Notes under the pieces: generated by a model
Databases searched by the model: none
Seen by the model: the letters and a program-made list of their open reading frames with translations, nothing else
Told to the model about the DNA's origin: nothing
Program-made: the position numbers and the translations under genes
Assembly: GCF_943193175.1 (NCBI RefSeq)
Contig: NZ_CALPDF010000010.1
Coordinates: 1 to 64,000, forward strand
Source: Neobacillus muris
GTDB taxonomy: Bacteria > Bacillota > Bacilli > Bacillales > Cytobacillaceae
DNA: 64,000 nt
Direction of reading: 5' to 3'
Part shown: piece after piece, positions 32,775 to 40,495 of the stretch
How positions within the stretch are numbered: position 1 is the stretch's first letter
How the letters are laid out: every line of letters begins with the position of its first letter

Positions 32775-33056
32775 ATGACTTCAAAAACCGATGAAATGAT
32801 ACATTTAACAGATCTTTCATTTGTTCAATTTTGTCAACAAACATATGGAATCAATAGAGGAATCTATAATTGCATAGATTCTTGGTTTTATAGTAATGAG
32901 ATCGAGAATATATTAGACCGTCGCAGTCATATTCTATTATTCCTTGAATTTATTAAAAACAATCAGGAAAGGAAACATCACCATCCAAAGTTTGGAAGTG
33001 GGGGTTTAACTATAAAACTGCAAGAATATTTTTCTACCTCGGTTTTATCTAACTAA
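32775..33056 (+). CDS. Hypothetical protein in the aromatic island
   Basis: A 93-residue soluble protein, not recognised. It has several aromatic residues and cysteines (VQFCQQTYGINRGIYNCIDSW) and a histidine-rich segment KHHHPKFGSGG. ATG 32775 is chosen for the GGGAGG 8 bases upstream; the frame overlaps the riboflavin kinase end if a longer start is used. It is probably co-transcribed with the riboflavin kinase gene. Confidence 0.55.
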   Translation: MTSKTDEMIHLTDLSFVQFCQQTYGINRGIYNCIDSWFYSNEIENILDRRSHILLFLEFIKNNQERKHHHPKFGSGGLTIKLQEYFSTSVLSN

Positions 33057-33131
33057 TAAATCCCTTAAATGATAGATATTTACATTAGTTCAATTAATAT
33101 TTACGCTTGAGTGAAGTGAAAGGACGATATA

Positions 33132-33533
33132 ATGATGGTGAATACTGGTATATTAATTATTCGTTTGGTCATTGGGCTTTTATTCATCGGTCATGGCGCA
33201 CAAAAATTATTTGGATGGTTTGGAGGTAACGGGTTAAAAGCTACAGGAGGCTGGTTTGATGCTATTGGAATGAAGCCGGGGATACCGATGGCACTGATCG
33301 CAGGATTAGTAGAGCTTTTTGGAGGAATCTTTTTTACATTAGGACTCTTCACCCCGATAGCGGGAATAATGATTGCTGGAACGATGGTGATTTCAATCGT
33401 AAAGGTACATGGTAGAAATGGATTATGGGCAGTATCAAATGGATATGAATATAATCTGACTATGTTAGCAGTTGCTATTGGTATTGCTTTCATTGGTCCT
33501 GGTCAATATGCTTTAGATTCATTTTTATTTTAA
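33132..33533 (+). CDS. DoxX-family membrane protein (MhqP-like)
   Basis: A 133-residue protein with four membrane helices and the DoxX features IRLVIGLLFIGHGAQKLFGWFGG and LVELFGGIFFTLGL. In B. subtilis the DoxX protein MhqP is encoded with the dioxygenase MhqO in a quinone-stress operon, so its presence here agrees with quinone/hydroquinone chemistry. The molecular function of the family is poorly known; a membrane quinone-redox role is often suggested. GAAAGGACG precedes the start; ATG 33132 and ATG 33135 are both possible. Confidence 0.85.
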   Translation: MMVNTGILIIRLVIGLLFIGHGAQKLFGWFGGNGLKATGGWFDAIGMKPGIPMALIAGLVELFGGIFFTLGLFTPIAGIMIAGTMVISIVKVHGRNGLWAVSNGYEYNLTMLAVAIGIAFIGPGQYALDSFLF

Positions 33534-33614
33534 AAAATTGATATTCTTATCAGTTTAAAAAAACACATTAGGTTTTATCATTTACATTCATGATAGTAGA
33601 AGGAGGAGGTTGGT

Positions 33615-34700
33615 TTGGAAAACTTTGAATATGACGTTCAGGCTAGCAGGGTCATATTTGGCACAGGTAAAAGAAAAAAAGTACTAGATGAGTTGCAGAA
33701 TTTAGGTAAAAAAAGAGCTTTAGTGATATCCACACCAGGACGGGAGAAACTTGCATTAGAGGTTAAAAACTTGCTTGGTGATTGTTGTGCAGGAATCCAT
33801 GCAAAAGCTATTCAACATGTTCCGATTGAAACAGTCAGGGAGTCACTGAAGCTTGTAGAGGATCAGGGAGTGGATAGTCTTATTGCAATTGGGGGTGGTT
33901 CATCCATTGGACTAGCCAAAGCGATTAGTTTACAAACATCACTGCCCATATTGGCCATTCCAACCACCTATGCAGGTTCAGAAATGACATCTGTTTGGGG
34001 AATAACAGAAAATGGGCAGAAAACGACAGGGAAAAATGTCATCGTGAAACCAAAGACGGTTATTTATGACCCTGAGCTTACTTTTACATTATCTCCCCAT
34101 ATAACTGTGACGAGCGGCATGAATGCCATTGCCCATTGTGTTGAGGGATTGTATGCAGAAAACGCTAACCCCATCATCTCTCTTATGGCAGAAGAAGGAA
34201 TACGTTCACTTTTTAAAAGTCTTCCTATAATTTTGGCTGATCCTAATGACTCAGATGCCCGTTCCCAAGCTCTTTATGGATGTTGGTTAGGAAGCACCGT
34301 TCTGGGGGCAGTAGGGATGGCACTCCATCACAAGTTATGTCATGTATTGGGCGGCAGCTATAATTTGCCGCATGCTGAAACACATACAATTATCCTCCCT
34401 TACGCGATTTGGTACAATGCAAATCATGTTCCGGAAGCCATAAAAATTATGGCCCGTGCTTTTGGTTGTGATGAAAAAGATACGGCAGGAGCATTGTTTG
34501 AATTTACTACTTCTCTTGGTGTTCGAACTTCATTGGCGGAAATTGGGATGAAGGAGAAGGATCTTGATGATGCCGCGAGATTAGCTTCCAAAAATCCATA
34601 CTATAATCCTCGCCCAGTTGACGAACAATCGATTCGACAATTACTGGAGCTTGCCTACAAAGGAACACGACCTCAACAAGAAGTGATGAACAGACAATAA
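33615..34700 (+). CDS. Maleylacetate reductase
   Basis: A 361-residue iron-alcohol-dehydrogenase-like enzyme of the maleylacetate reductase type: FGTGKRKKV near residue 16, the nucleotide loop AIGGGSSIGLAKAI near 92, IPTTYAGSEMTSVWGIT near 117, then MNAIAHCVEGLY and HHKLCHVLGGSYNLPHAETH. It reduces maleylacetate to 3-oxoadipate with NAD(P)H, the step after hydroquinone or hydroxyquinol ring cleavage, and is the key diagnostic gene of this island. Start TTG 33615 has AGGAGGAGG five bases upstream. Confidence 0.9.
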   Translation: MENFEYDVQASRVIFGTGKRKKVLDELQNLGKKRALVISTPGREKLALEVKNLLGDCCAGIHAKAIQHVPIETVRESLKLVEDQGVDSLIAIGGGSSIGLAKAISLQTSLPILAIPTTYAGSEMTSVWGITENGQKTTGKNVIVKPKTVIYDPELTFTLSPHITVTSGMNAIAHCVEGLYAENANPIISLMAEEGIRSLFKSLPIILADPNDSDARSQALYGCWLGSTVLGAVGMALHHKLCHVLGGSYNLPHAETHTIILPYAIWYNANHVPEAIKIMARAFGCDEKDTAGALFEFTTSLGVRTSLAEIGMKEKDLDDAARLASKNPYYNPRPVDEQSIRQLLELAYKGTRPQQEVMNRQ

Positions 34701-34842
34701 TTTCTTGATTAAATGAACGGAAACCTATTCAATAGCCAGCTATGCTCCATTTCTAGGAATGTATCGATAGCGAACAGTTCTGTGCGGTTATATTGCTTGA
34801 AATCTTGCAAAACAAAATTTGTTTGAAAAGGAGAGAATTAAG

Positions 34843-35343
34843 ATGACAAAAATTTTAGAAAAAGCCAATGTTTTTAAGAAAATAATGGGTCTATATCCTA
34901 CTGGAGTGACGATTGTGACGACGTCGGATGAAAAGGGAAACCCGGTTGGTTTAACTGTCAATTCCTTTGCGTCGGTATCCATCAGCCCGCTTATGGTTCT
35001 TTGGTGCATTGATAAAAACTCATCTTCCTTAGACGCATTTTTACAAGCTGACAAATATGCTGTGCATACTCTTTCAGAGCAACAGAAAGAGGCGTGCTGG
35101 GCGTTTGCAGGGAAAGAGAAAGACCGTTTTTCAAAAGTTCATTGGGAATCTTCTTCAAATGGTTTGCCGATCATTAAGGATTCCTTGGGAGTATTCGAGT
35201 GCAAAACCGTGAGTAAAAGCGAAGCAGGAGATCATATAATTCTTTTAGGCGAAGTAATCGATTTATCGATTACCGATCAATCTCCCCTTTTATATTATAA
35301 CCGGAACGTCGGTCCGATTCCGGAAGGATGGCCAGAATCATAA
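34843..35343 (+). CDS. Flavin reductase (HpaC-like)
   Basis: A 166-residue flavin reductase-like split-barrel protein. It has the PTGVTIVTT strand, the flavin-binding GLTVNSFASVSISPLMVLWC stretch and a C-terminal DHIILLGEVI. It would use NAD(P)H to make free reduced flavin for a two-component monooxygenase, most obviously the LLM enzyme at 28698. ATG 34843 is chosen for AAGGAGAG upstream. It lies between maleylacetate reductase and a second flavin/quinone reductase in the same direction. Confidence 0.85.
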   Translation: MTKILEKANVFKKIMGLYPTGVTIVTTSDEKGNPVGLTVNSFASVSISPLMVLWCIDKNSSSLDAFLQADKYAVHTLSEQQKEACWAFAGKEKDRFSKVHWESSSNGLPIIKDSLGVFECKTVSKSEAGDHIILLGEVIDLSITDQSPLLYYNRNVGPIPEGWPES

Positions 35344-35386
35344 CATCTCTTTTTAGTTCGTTTAACAATTTTAGGAGGATATGAGA

Positions 35387-35938
35387 ATGAAAATTTTAGG
35401 GGTGTCAGGGACGATTGTTGGGAGTAAAACAGCCATCGTCATTCGTAGAATTTTAGAACAAATCAAGCTTCATAATCCCGAATTTGAAATAGAATTTTTG
35501 AATCTTAAAAATTACCAAATTGAGTTTTGTGACGGACGGCCAGTATCTGAATACACAGGCAGTACCAAATTGGTAATTGATCAAATGATGGCAGCGGACG
35601 GATATGTATTCGGGACCCCGATTTTCCAAGGTTCCTTTACCGGTGCATTCAAAAATTTAATTGACTTAATCCCACCGGCAGCATTTAAACATAAGGTAAT
35701 GGGTTTTGTTACAACAGGGGGAAATCATCAGCATTATCTAATTGCCGAAAATCAGTTAAAACCTCTGGCGGGGTACTTGAATGGTTACGTTATACCGACT
35801 ACTATTTTTGCTCATAACAGCCATTTTAATGATAAAAATGAAATTGAAGATATTCAATTATTGGGAAATATCCGTGAATTTTCACAGCAATTTTGTTATA
35901 TGTGTGAGCGGTTAATGAAAGAGGATGTCAGACAGTAG
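35387..35938 (+). CDS. NADPH-dependent FMN/quinone reductase
   Basis: A 183-residue flavodoxin-fold reductase. The phosphate-binding loop GVSGTIVGSKTA is near residue 5, FGTPIFQGSFTGAFKNLID near 76-94, and a TTGGNHQH segment follows. Members reduce free FMN or act as quinone or azo reductases. In a hydroquinone pathway a benzoquinone reductase would fit (PnpB-like role); alternatively it supplies FMNH2. ATG 35387 is chosen since AGGAGG ends 8 bases upstream, while ATG 35381 is too close. Functional choice between the two roles is open. Confidence 0.8.
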   Translation: MKILGVSGTIVGSKTAIVIRRILEQIKLHNPEFEIEFLNLKNYQIEFCDGRPVSEYTGSTKLVIDQMMAADGYVFGTPIFQGSFTGAFKNLIDLIPPAAFKHKVMGFVTTGGNHQHYLIAENQLKPLAGYLNGYVIPTTIFAHNSHFNDKNEIEDIQLLGNIREFSQQFCYMCERLMKEDVRQ

Positions 35939-36040
35939 CGAGTTCATTATTTGTTATCCGGGCAACAAAACAGAAGGTCTGGCCCATTTTTTTATGCTGT
36001 TAAAATTTTTGTCATACTAGACTGTTAGGAGGTATTAAAA

Positions 36041-37243
36041 TTGAGTGGGATTGCAGAATTTCGCATGCCGCAAGCGGTATTTTATGGACGCAATTCGCTG
36101 ACAGTTCTTGGAGAGCAGGCCTCATTGCAAGGGAAGAAGGCACTGCTGGTCAGTGACAGGGTTATGGAGCAAATCGGGAATGTAAAGCGCTGCCAGGCCA
36201 GTTTGGATGCATCTGGAGTTACTTATGTCACTTACTTGGATGTCAACTCTGAACCGACAGATGTTCATGTAGCTGAAGCACTTGAAGTTCTGAAGAAAAA
36301 TCAATGTGACCTGATTATTGCGATTGGTGGAGGAAGCTGTATTGATGCGGCAAAAGCAGTTGCGGTCATCGCAACTAATGGCGGCTATATTGGCGATTAT
36401 ATGGGAGGTAAGAAAGCGGTATCACTAGATCCGATTCCATTGATCGCGATTCCAACAACAGCAGGAACAGGCTCAGAGGTTACAAGTGTAACCGTCATCT
36501 CCAATACGAAAGATGATATCAAAATGATGATCCGCCATCCGCACTTTATTCCTAAAGTTGCCATTGTCGACCCAATTTTAACCCTTTCAACTCCGCCACA
36601 CGTCACTGCCGCAACTGGAGTAGATGCCCTTTGCCACGCGATCGAAGCTTTTATATCACGGCGGGCTCAACCGCTTACGGATATTTTGGCTCTTTCAGCA
36701 ATTGAGTTGATCACGCAAAATCTTCGAGCAGCTTTTAATGATGGAGATAATCTCGATGCAAGAGAAAAAATGGCGCTAGCATCTATGCAGGCAGGAGCAG
36801 CATTCCCGAATTCTTCCGTAACATTGGTTCATGGAATGTCCCGTCCAATAGGAGCTTTGTTTCATGTTCCACATGGTGTATCTAATGCGATGCTATTGCC
36901 TGCTGTGATTGAATTCACAAAGGATTCTGCCATAGACCGCCTCGCAGTTATTGGACGCCTCATTCGTTCTGATTTGAAGGAGTTAAGCAATGAAGAGTTG
37001 GCGGAACTCACTATTGTAGAAATCAAGCAGCTCTGCCAGGACTTAAATATTCCGAACATGAAAACATGGGGAATCGATAAAGAAAAATTTGACCGGGTGG
37101 TTTCGAAGATGGCGACGGATGCCTTAGACAGCGGAAGTCCGGGGAATAATCCGCGGGTTCCTACATATGAGGAAATTGTAAACCTTTATCATAATTGTTA
37201 TGACTACGACTTTAAAGTGCAGGAATGGACAGCGAAGTCATGA
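36041..37243 (+). CDS. Iron-containing alcohol dehydrogenase
   Basis: A 400-residue group III dehydrogenase: cofactor loop AIGGGSCIDAAKAV near residue 97, IPTTAGTGSEVTSVTVI near 138, metal ligands in DALCHAIEAF and VHGMSRPIGALFHVPHG. Such enzymes interconvert alcohols and aldehydes or 2-hydroxyacids and ketoacids with NAD(P). It could handle a side-chain alcohol, or reduce an aldehyde of the pathway; the substrate cannot be assigned. Start TTG 36041 is preceded by AGGAGG. It is followed within 40 bases by the aldehyde dehydrogenase, suggesting a shared transcript and consecutive steps. Confidence 0.85.
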   Translation: MSGIAEFRMPQAVFYGRNSLTVLGEQASLQGKKALLVSDRVMEQIGNVKRCQASLDASGVTYVTYLDVNSEPTDVHVAEALEVLKKNQCDLIIAIGGGSCIDAAKAVAVIATNGGYIGDYMGGKKAVSLDPIPLIAIPTTAGTGSEVTSVTVISNTKDDIKMMIRHPHFIPKVAIVDPILTLSTPPHVTAATGVDALCHAIEAFISRRAQPLTDILALSAIELITQNLRAAFNDGDNLDAREKMALASMQAGAAFPNSSVTLVHGMSRPIGALFHVPHGVSNAMLLPAVIEFTKDSAIDRLAVIGRLIRSDLKELSNEELAELTIVEIKQLCQDLNIPNMKTWGIDKEKFDRVVSKMATDALDSGSPGNNPRVPTYEEIVNLYHNCYDYDFKVQEWTAKS

Positions 37244-37282
37244 GGTAATAGAGTTTAATTTTAATTAAAAAGGAGAAATAAA

Positions 37283-38746
37283 ATGAGTTCAGTCGTTGAA
37301 ACCATGAAATTGAAAAACTTCATTGGAGGAAGGTGGGTGTCTTCTACAGCAGAAAAATATGAGGTTGTTCCCAATCCTGCGACGGGAGAGGCTTTAGCCT
37401 ACGTTCCTTTTTCAACTCGGGCGGATTTGGATCATGCCGTTAAAGTTGCAATCGAGGCATTCAAAATATGGAGTAAGATCCCTGTTCCGAAGCGAGCCCG
37501 TATTTTATTTCGATATCAGCAGCTATTGGTAGAACATTGGGATGAATTGGCCCGTTTGATTACTAAAGAAAATGGCAAAAACTTTGATGAAGCATACGGT
37601 GAAGTCCAACGCGGGATTGAATGTGTCGAATTTGCAGCAGGTGCTCCTACACTTATGATGGGTACCCAGCTTCCGGATATAGCAACCGATATTGAGTCCG
37701 GCATGTTTCGGTATCCGATTGGTGTCATCGGGGGAATTACTCCATTTAACTTCCCTATGATGGTTCCCTGCTGGATGTTCCCGCTTGCTATCGCGTGTGG
37801 TAATACGTTTGTTTTAAAGCCTTCCGAGCGAACACCTATCCTGGCCAATCGTCTGGCCGAATTATTTACGGAAGCTGGTCTTCCGGATGGGGTGTTTAAT
37901 ATTGTGCACGGTGCACATGACGTTGTAAATGGCATATTAGATAATCCCGATGTGAAGGCGGTGTCCTTCGTTGGATCGCAGCCTGTTGCGGAATATATTT
38001 ACAAAACGGCCGCGGCGAATGGAAAAAGAGTTCAGGCATTAGCGGGTGCGAAAAACCATACAATTGTGATGCCTGATGCGGACCTTGACTTAGCTGTTTC
38101 AAACATCATCGGAGCGGCATTCGGTTCTGCAGGGGAACGTTGCATGGCTTGTTCGGTGGTGGTTGCGGTAGGCAAAATCGCTGATGAATTAGTGCAGCGT
38201 CTGGTAGATAAGGCAAATAACCTAACGATTGGCAATGGTCTGGAAAAGGGTAATTTCCTAGGCCCGGTCATTCGCAATTCGCAAAAGGAAAGAACAATTA
38301 AATATATTGATATCGGAGAACGTGAAGGCGCAATTCTTCTCCGTGATGGGCGTGAGGATCCTGCAGTGGATAAAGAAGGGTACTTTATCGGACCGACCAT
38401 CTTTGATAAAGTGAAGCCTGGAATGAAAATTTGGCAGGATGAAATTTTTGCCCCTGTCCTTTCCATTGTCCGCGTCAATGACGTTACAGAGGCAATTGAA
38501 ATAGCCAACCAGTCTGAATTCGCGAACGGAGCTTGCCTCTTCACAGATAGTGCCAAGGTCATTCGACAATTTCGAGATGAAATCGATGCGGGAATGCTCG
38601 GTGTCAACATGGGAGTTCCTGCCCCAATGGCTTTCTTCCCATTTTCCGGATATAAGAAGTCTTTTTATGGCGATCTTCATGCAAACGGCCGGGATGGCAT
38701 TGAATTTTATACCCGCAAAAAAATGCTTACGGCTCGTTTGATTTAA
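37283..38746 (+). CDS. Aldehyde dehydrogenase of the MmsA/IolA type
   Basis: A 487-residue aldehyde dehydrogenase. It has the [15 protein letters not shown] block, [12 protein letters not shown] at the NAD site, and the active-site loop GERCMACS with the nucleophile Cys. Overall it is most like methylmalonate-semialdehyde dehydrogenases, which are CoA-acylating. In this island the pathway needs an enzyme that oxidises 4-hydroxymuconic semialdehyde to maleylacetate, and this is the only aldehyde dehydrogenase present; that role is inferred. It could instead make an acyl-CoA. AAAGGAGA precedes ATG. Last gene of the aromatic island. Confidence 0.85.
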   Translation: MSSVVETMKLKNFIGGRWVSSTAEKYEVVPNPATGEALAYVPFSTRADLDHAVKVAIEAFKIWSKIPVPKRARILFRYQQLLVEHWDELARLITKENGKNFDEAYGEVQRGIECVEFAAGAPTLMMGTQLPDIATDIESGMFRYPIGVIGGITPFNFPMMVPCWMFPLAIACGNTFVLKPSERTPILANRLAELFTEAGLPDGVFNIVHGAHDVVNGILDNPDVKAVSFVGSQPVAEYIYKTAAANGKRVQALAGAKNHTIVMPDADLDLAVSNIIGAAFGSAGERCMACSVVVAVGKIADELVQRLVDKANNLTIGNGLEKGNFLGPVIRNSQKERTIKYIDIGEREGAILLRDGREDPAVDKEGYFIGPTIFDKVKPGMKIWQDEIFAPVLSIVRVNDVTEAIEIANQSEFANGACLFTDSAKVIRQFRDEIDAGMLGVNMGVPAPMAFFPFSGYKKSFYGDLHANGRDGIEFYTRKKMLTARLI

Positions 38747-38799
38747 TTGGCATGCCTGGCGGGGGCCGCGCGAAAATATCAATTATAATTGTTTACTAT

Positions 38800-38830
38800 A
38801 GCTCGCCTTATTTCATTAGGTGGGCTTTTT
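38800..38830 (+). terminator. Terminator closing the aromatic island
   Basis: AGCTCGCCT pairs with AGGTGGGCT (two G-T pairs), then TTTTT. Confidence 0.75.
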
Positions 38831-38975
38831 GATGTAAAAAAAACATATTACTCTTAATTATAGCTCAACAGGAAGCTTTAAAGTCCATAGAATTATCGTG
38901 TCATAATATTTTCAAGCTTTATCCAACACCTGGTCTTTTTTTGGTTTTTGGATCAATACGATTGTATCGGAAGAA

Positions 38976-39720
38976 ATGACCCCGGAAGATAAGTATTTTT
39001 ATCTCTATCTGCTTACAAACCCACATACAACACAAATCGGAATCTATAAAATTACGAAAAAGCAAATCGCCTTTGATATGGGCTATTCGATCGAGACTGT
39101 TCATTCATTAATGGACCGATTCATTACTCACCATAAGTTGATTCGATACAATCCTGAAACGGGAGAACTCGCGATTAAAAATTGGAGAAAATATAATCTG
39201 AACTAAGGTGGCAAACCGGTTATGGATTGTATTTATTCCGAACTACAAGATGTCGAGGATCACTCACTCATTCAATATGTTTTGGATGCCATACAAAGAG
39301 AAGAAATTCGCAGACTATATCAATCTATCTGTGATCAAGAAGCGAGGTTGCCTGGCAATGAAGTGAGCGGCCCAGATGAAAATGCTGCCTATATCGATTC
39401 AGAATTAGGAGAGATGGACGATTCGTTTACTCATCGTGGTACGATAGGTGGACAAAAAGAAAAACAAAAAGAAAATGAAAAAGAAAAATAACAACAAAAA
39501 GCGGTACAACCTAATATAGAGGACTCTGTCAAAGAGAATCCATTCCAGAATAATCAAAAAAAAGAAGAGAAAGAAATTATTGAGTTTCGGGACTCTAATG
39601 GATTCGATTTTACGAACGTGTATGCGAATTCGAGTGTTTTCCAGCTATTGCGGAGTATTTTAAGAAGGAGAGGTATATTCAGGTCACCTCGACCCTGAAC
39701 ACCTATATCAAGTATGCTTA
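38976..39720 (+). pseudogene. Broken DnaD-like replication protein gene (mobile-element origin)
   Basis: Bases 38976-39206 encode a winged-helix start typical of DnaD-like replisome organisers of phages and integrative elements (KKQIAFDMGYSIETVHSLMDRF, IKNWRKYNLN). The frame is interrupted by TAA at 39204-39206, where a lysine codon is expected. It continues unshifted as GGKPVMDCIYSELQ until 39491, where it stops again. Further downstream, fragments such as SNGFDFTNVYAN (about 39595-39630) look like a decayed DnaD C-terminal domain, ending near 39720. One nonsense change plus later decay inactivated it. No phage structural genes, integrase or attachment sites are visible nearby. Confidence 0.7.
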
Positions 39721-39860
39721 GACAAGCTTATTAATCCCAATTCATACTTTACACATAGGAATTATAGGTATATAATACAAATAATCTAATAATTAAATCG
39801 ATCAGATTCAATATATAGCTGTATCTAATGAAAGGTTTTGTAAAAACTGAAGGAGTGTTT

Positions 39861-40046
39861 ATGATGAGACATGATAAGGAAAAAAAACGGCAAAAACTTA
39901 TCAATAAACTAATTTTTTTAAACGTATATAACAAAGAAGATCAACAGCTTTATCAAATGCCACTATCAAAATTAGAATATGAGTATAGGAGATTTCAATT
40001 ACAAAACCATCCGCATGGTGAGTTTGGCTCTATTCAATTGATTTAA
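39861..40046 (+). CDS. FbpA-like small basic protein (Fur-regulated basic protein family)
   Basis: A 61-residue protein rich in Lys/Arg with the family core LINKLIFLNVYNKEDQQLYQ followed by LSKLEYEYRRFQ. In B. subtilis related proteins (FbpA) take part in the iron-sparing response under Fur. AAGGAG lies 6 bases before ATG 39861 (ATG 39864 also possible). I do not see a convincing Fur box upstream, so iron control here is uncertain. Closed by a strong terminator. Confidence 0.7.
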   Translation: MMRHDKEKKRQKLINKLIFLNVYNKEDQQLYQMPLSKLEYEYRRFQLQNHPHGEFGSIQLI

Positions 40047-40055
40047 AAATTTGTT

Positions 40056-40092
40056 GAAGGGGCTGTCCATTTGGACAGCCCCTTCTTTTTTT
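40056..40092 (+). terminator. Strong terminator after the FbpA-like gene
   Basis: GAAGGGGCTGTCC, a 4-base loop, GGACAGCCCCTTC and eight T. The left arm is identical to that of the hairpin at 50340. Confidence 0.9.
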
Positions 40093-40273
40093 TGGCAAAA
40101 ATAGCTTTTACTGTCTTAAAAGTATTAATTCGATGACTATGGAGTTTATCATCATTGGTAGCTTTAAAAAATAGCCTTATTTAAAAGGTCTGAAAACTCC
40201 TAAACCTTCTCCCAGTAATAAAAAAATAAAAGGAAGAATAAACATTTTATAAAAGACCTAATGGAGTGAAAGT

Positions 40274-40495
40274 ATGGATCATTCATCCAATCTCCCCTAT
40301 AAACAGTTGTTAGTTCCTCCTTTTAGAAAGGAAACTGGTGTTCCAAAAGAAGAACTCCCCGTATTTTCTGCTATGAATCCTATAGTACCCCCATTTCTTC
40401 CATATCGAGGCGTTAGAAAATATCCTAAATATCCATCTTTTCAACAACAACTTGATTTGCTAAAAAAAAGCGATAAGAAAAGTAGAGGGATGTGA
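40274..40495 (+). CDS. Small proline-rich protein upstream of the Mo-oxidoreductase
   Basis: A 73-residue protein rich in Pro, Lys and Tyr (LLVPPFRKETGVPKEELPVF, VPPFLPYRGVRKYPKYP) without signal peptide or recognised domain. GGAGTGAA precedes ATG 40274. Its stop overlaps the GTG start of the oxidoreductase (ATGTGA), so the two are translationally coupled. This suggests an accessory or chaperone-like function for the enzyme, but I recognise no family. Confidence 0.6.
   Translation: MDHSSNLPYKQLLVPPFRKETGVPKEELPVFSAMNPIVPPFLPYRGVRKYPKYPSFQQQLDLLKKSDKKSRGM

Noticed and set aside
39750-39860. Fur box before the FbpA-like gene
   Set aside because: AT-rich sequence gives only poor matches to the 7-1-7 or 19-bp consensus.
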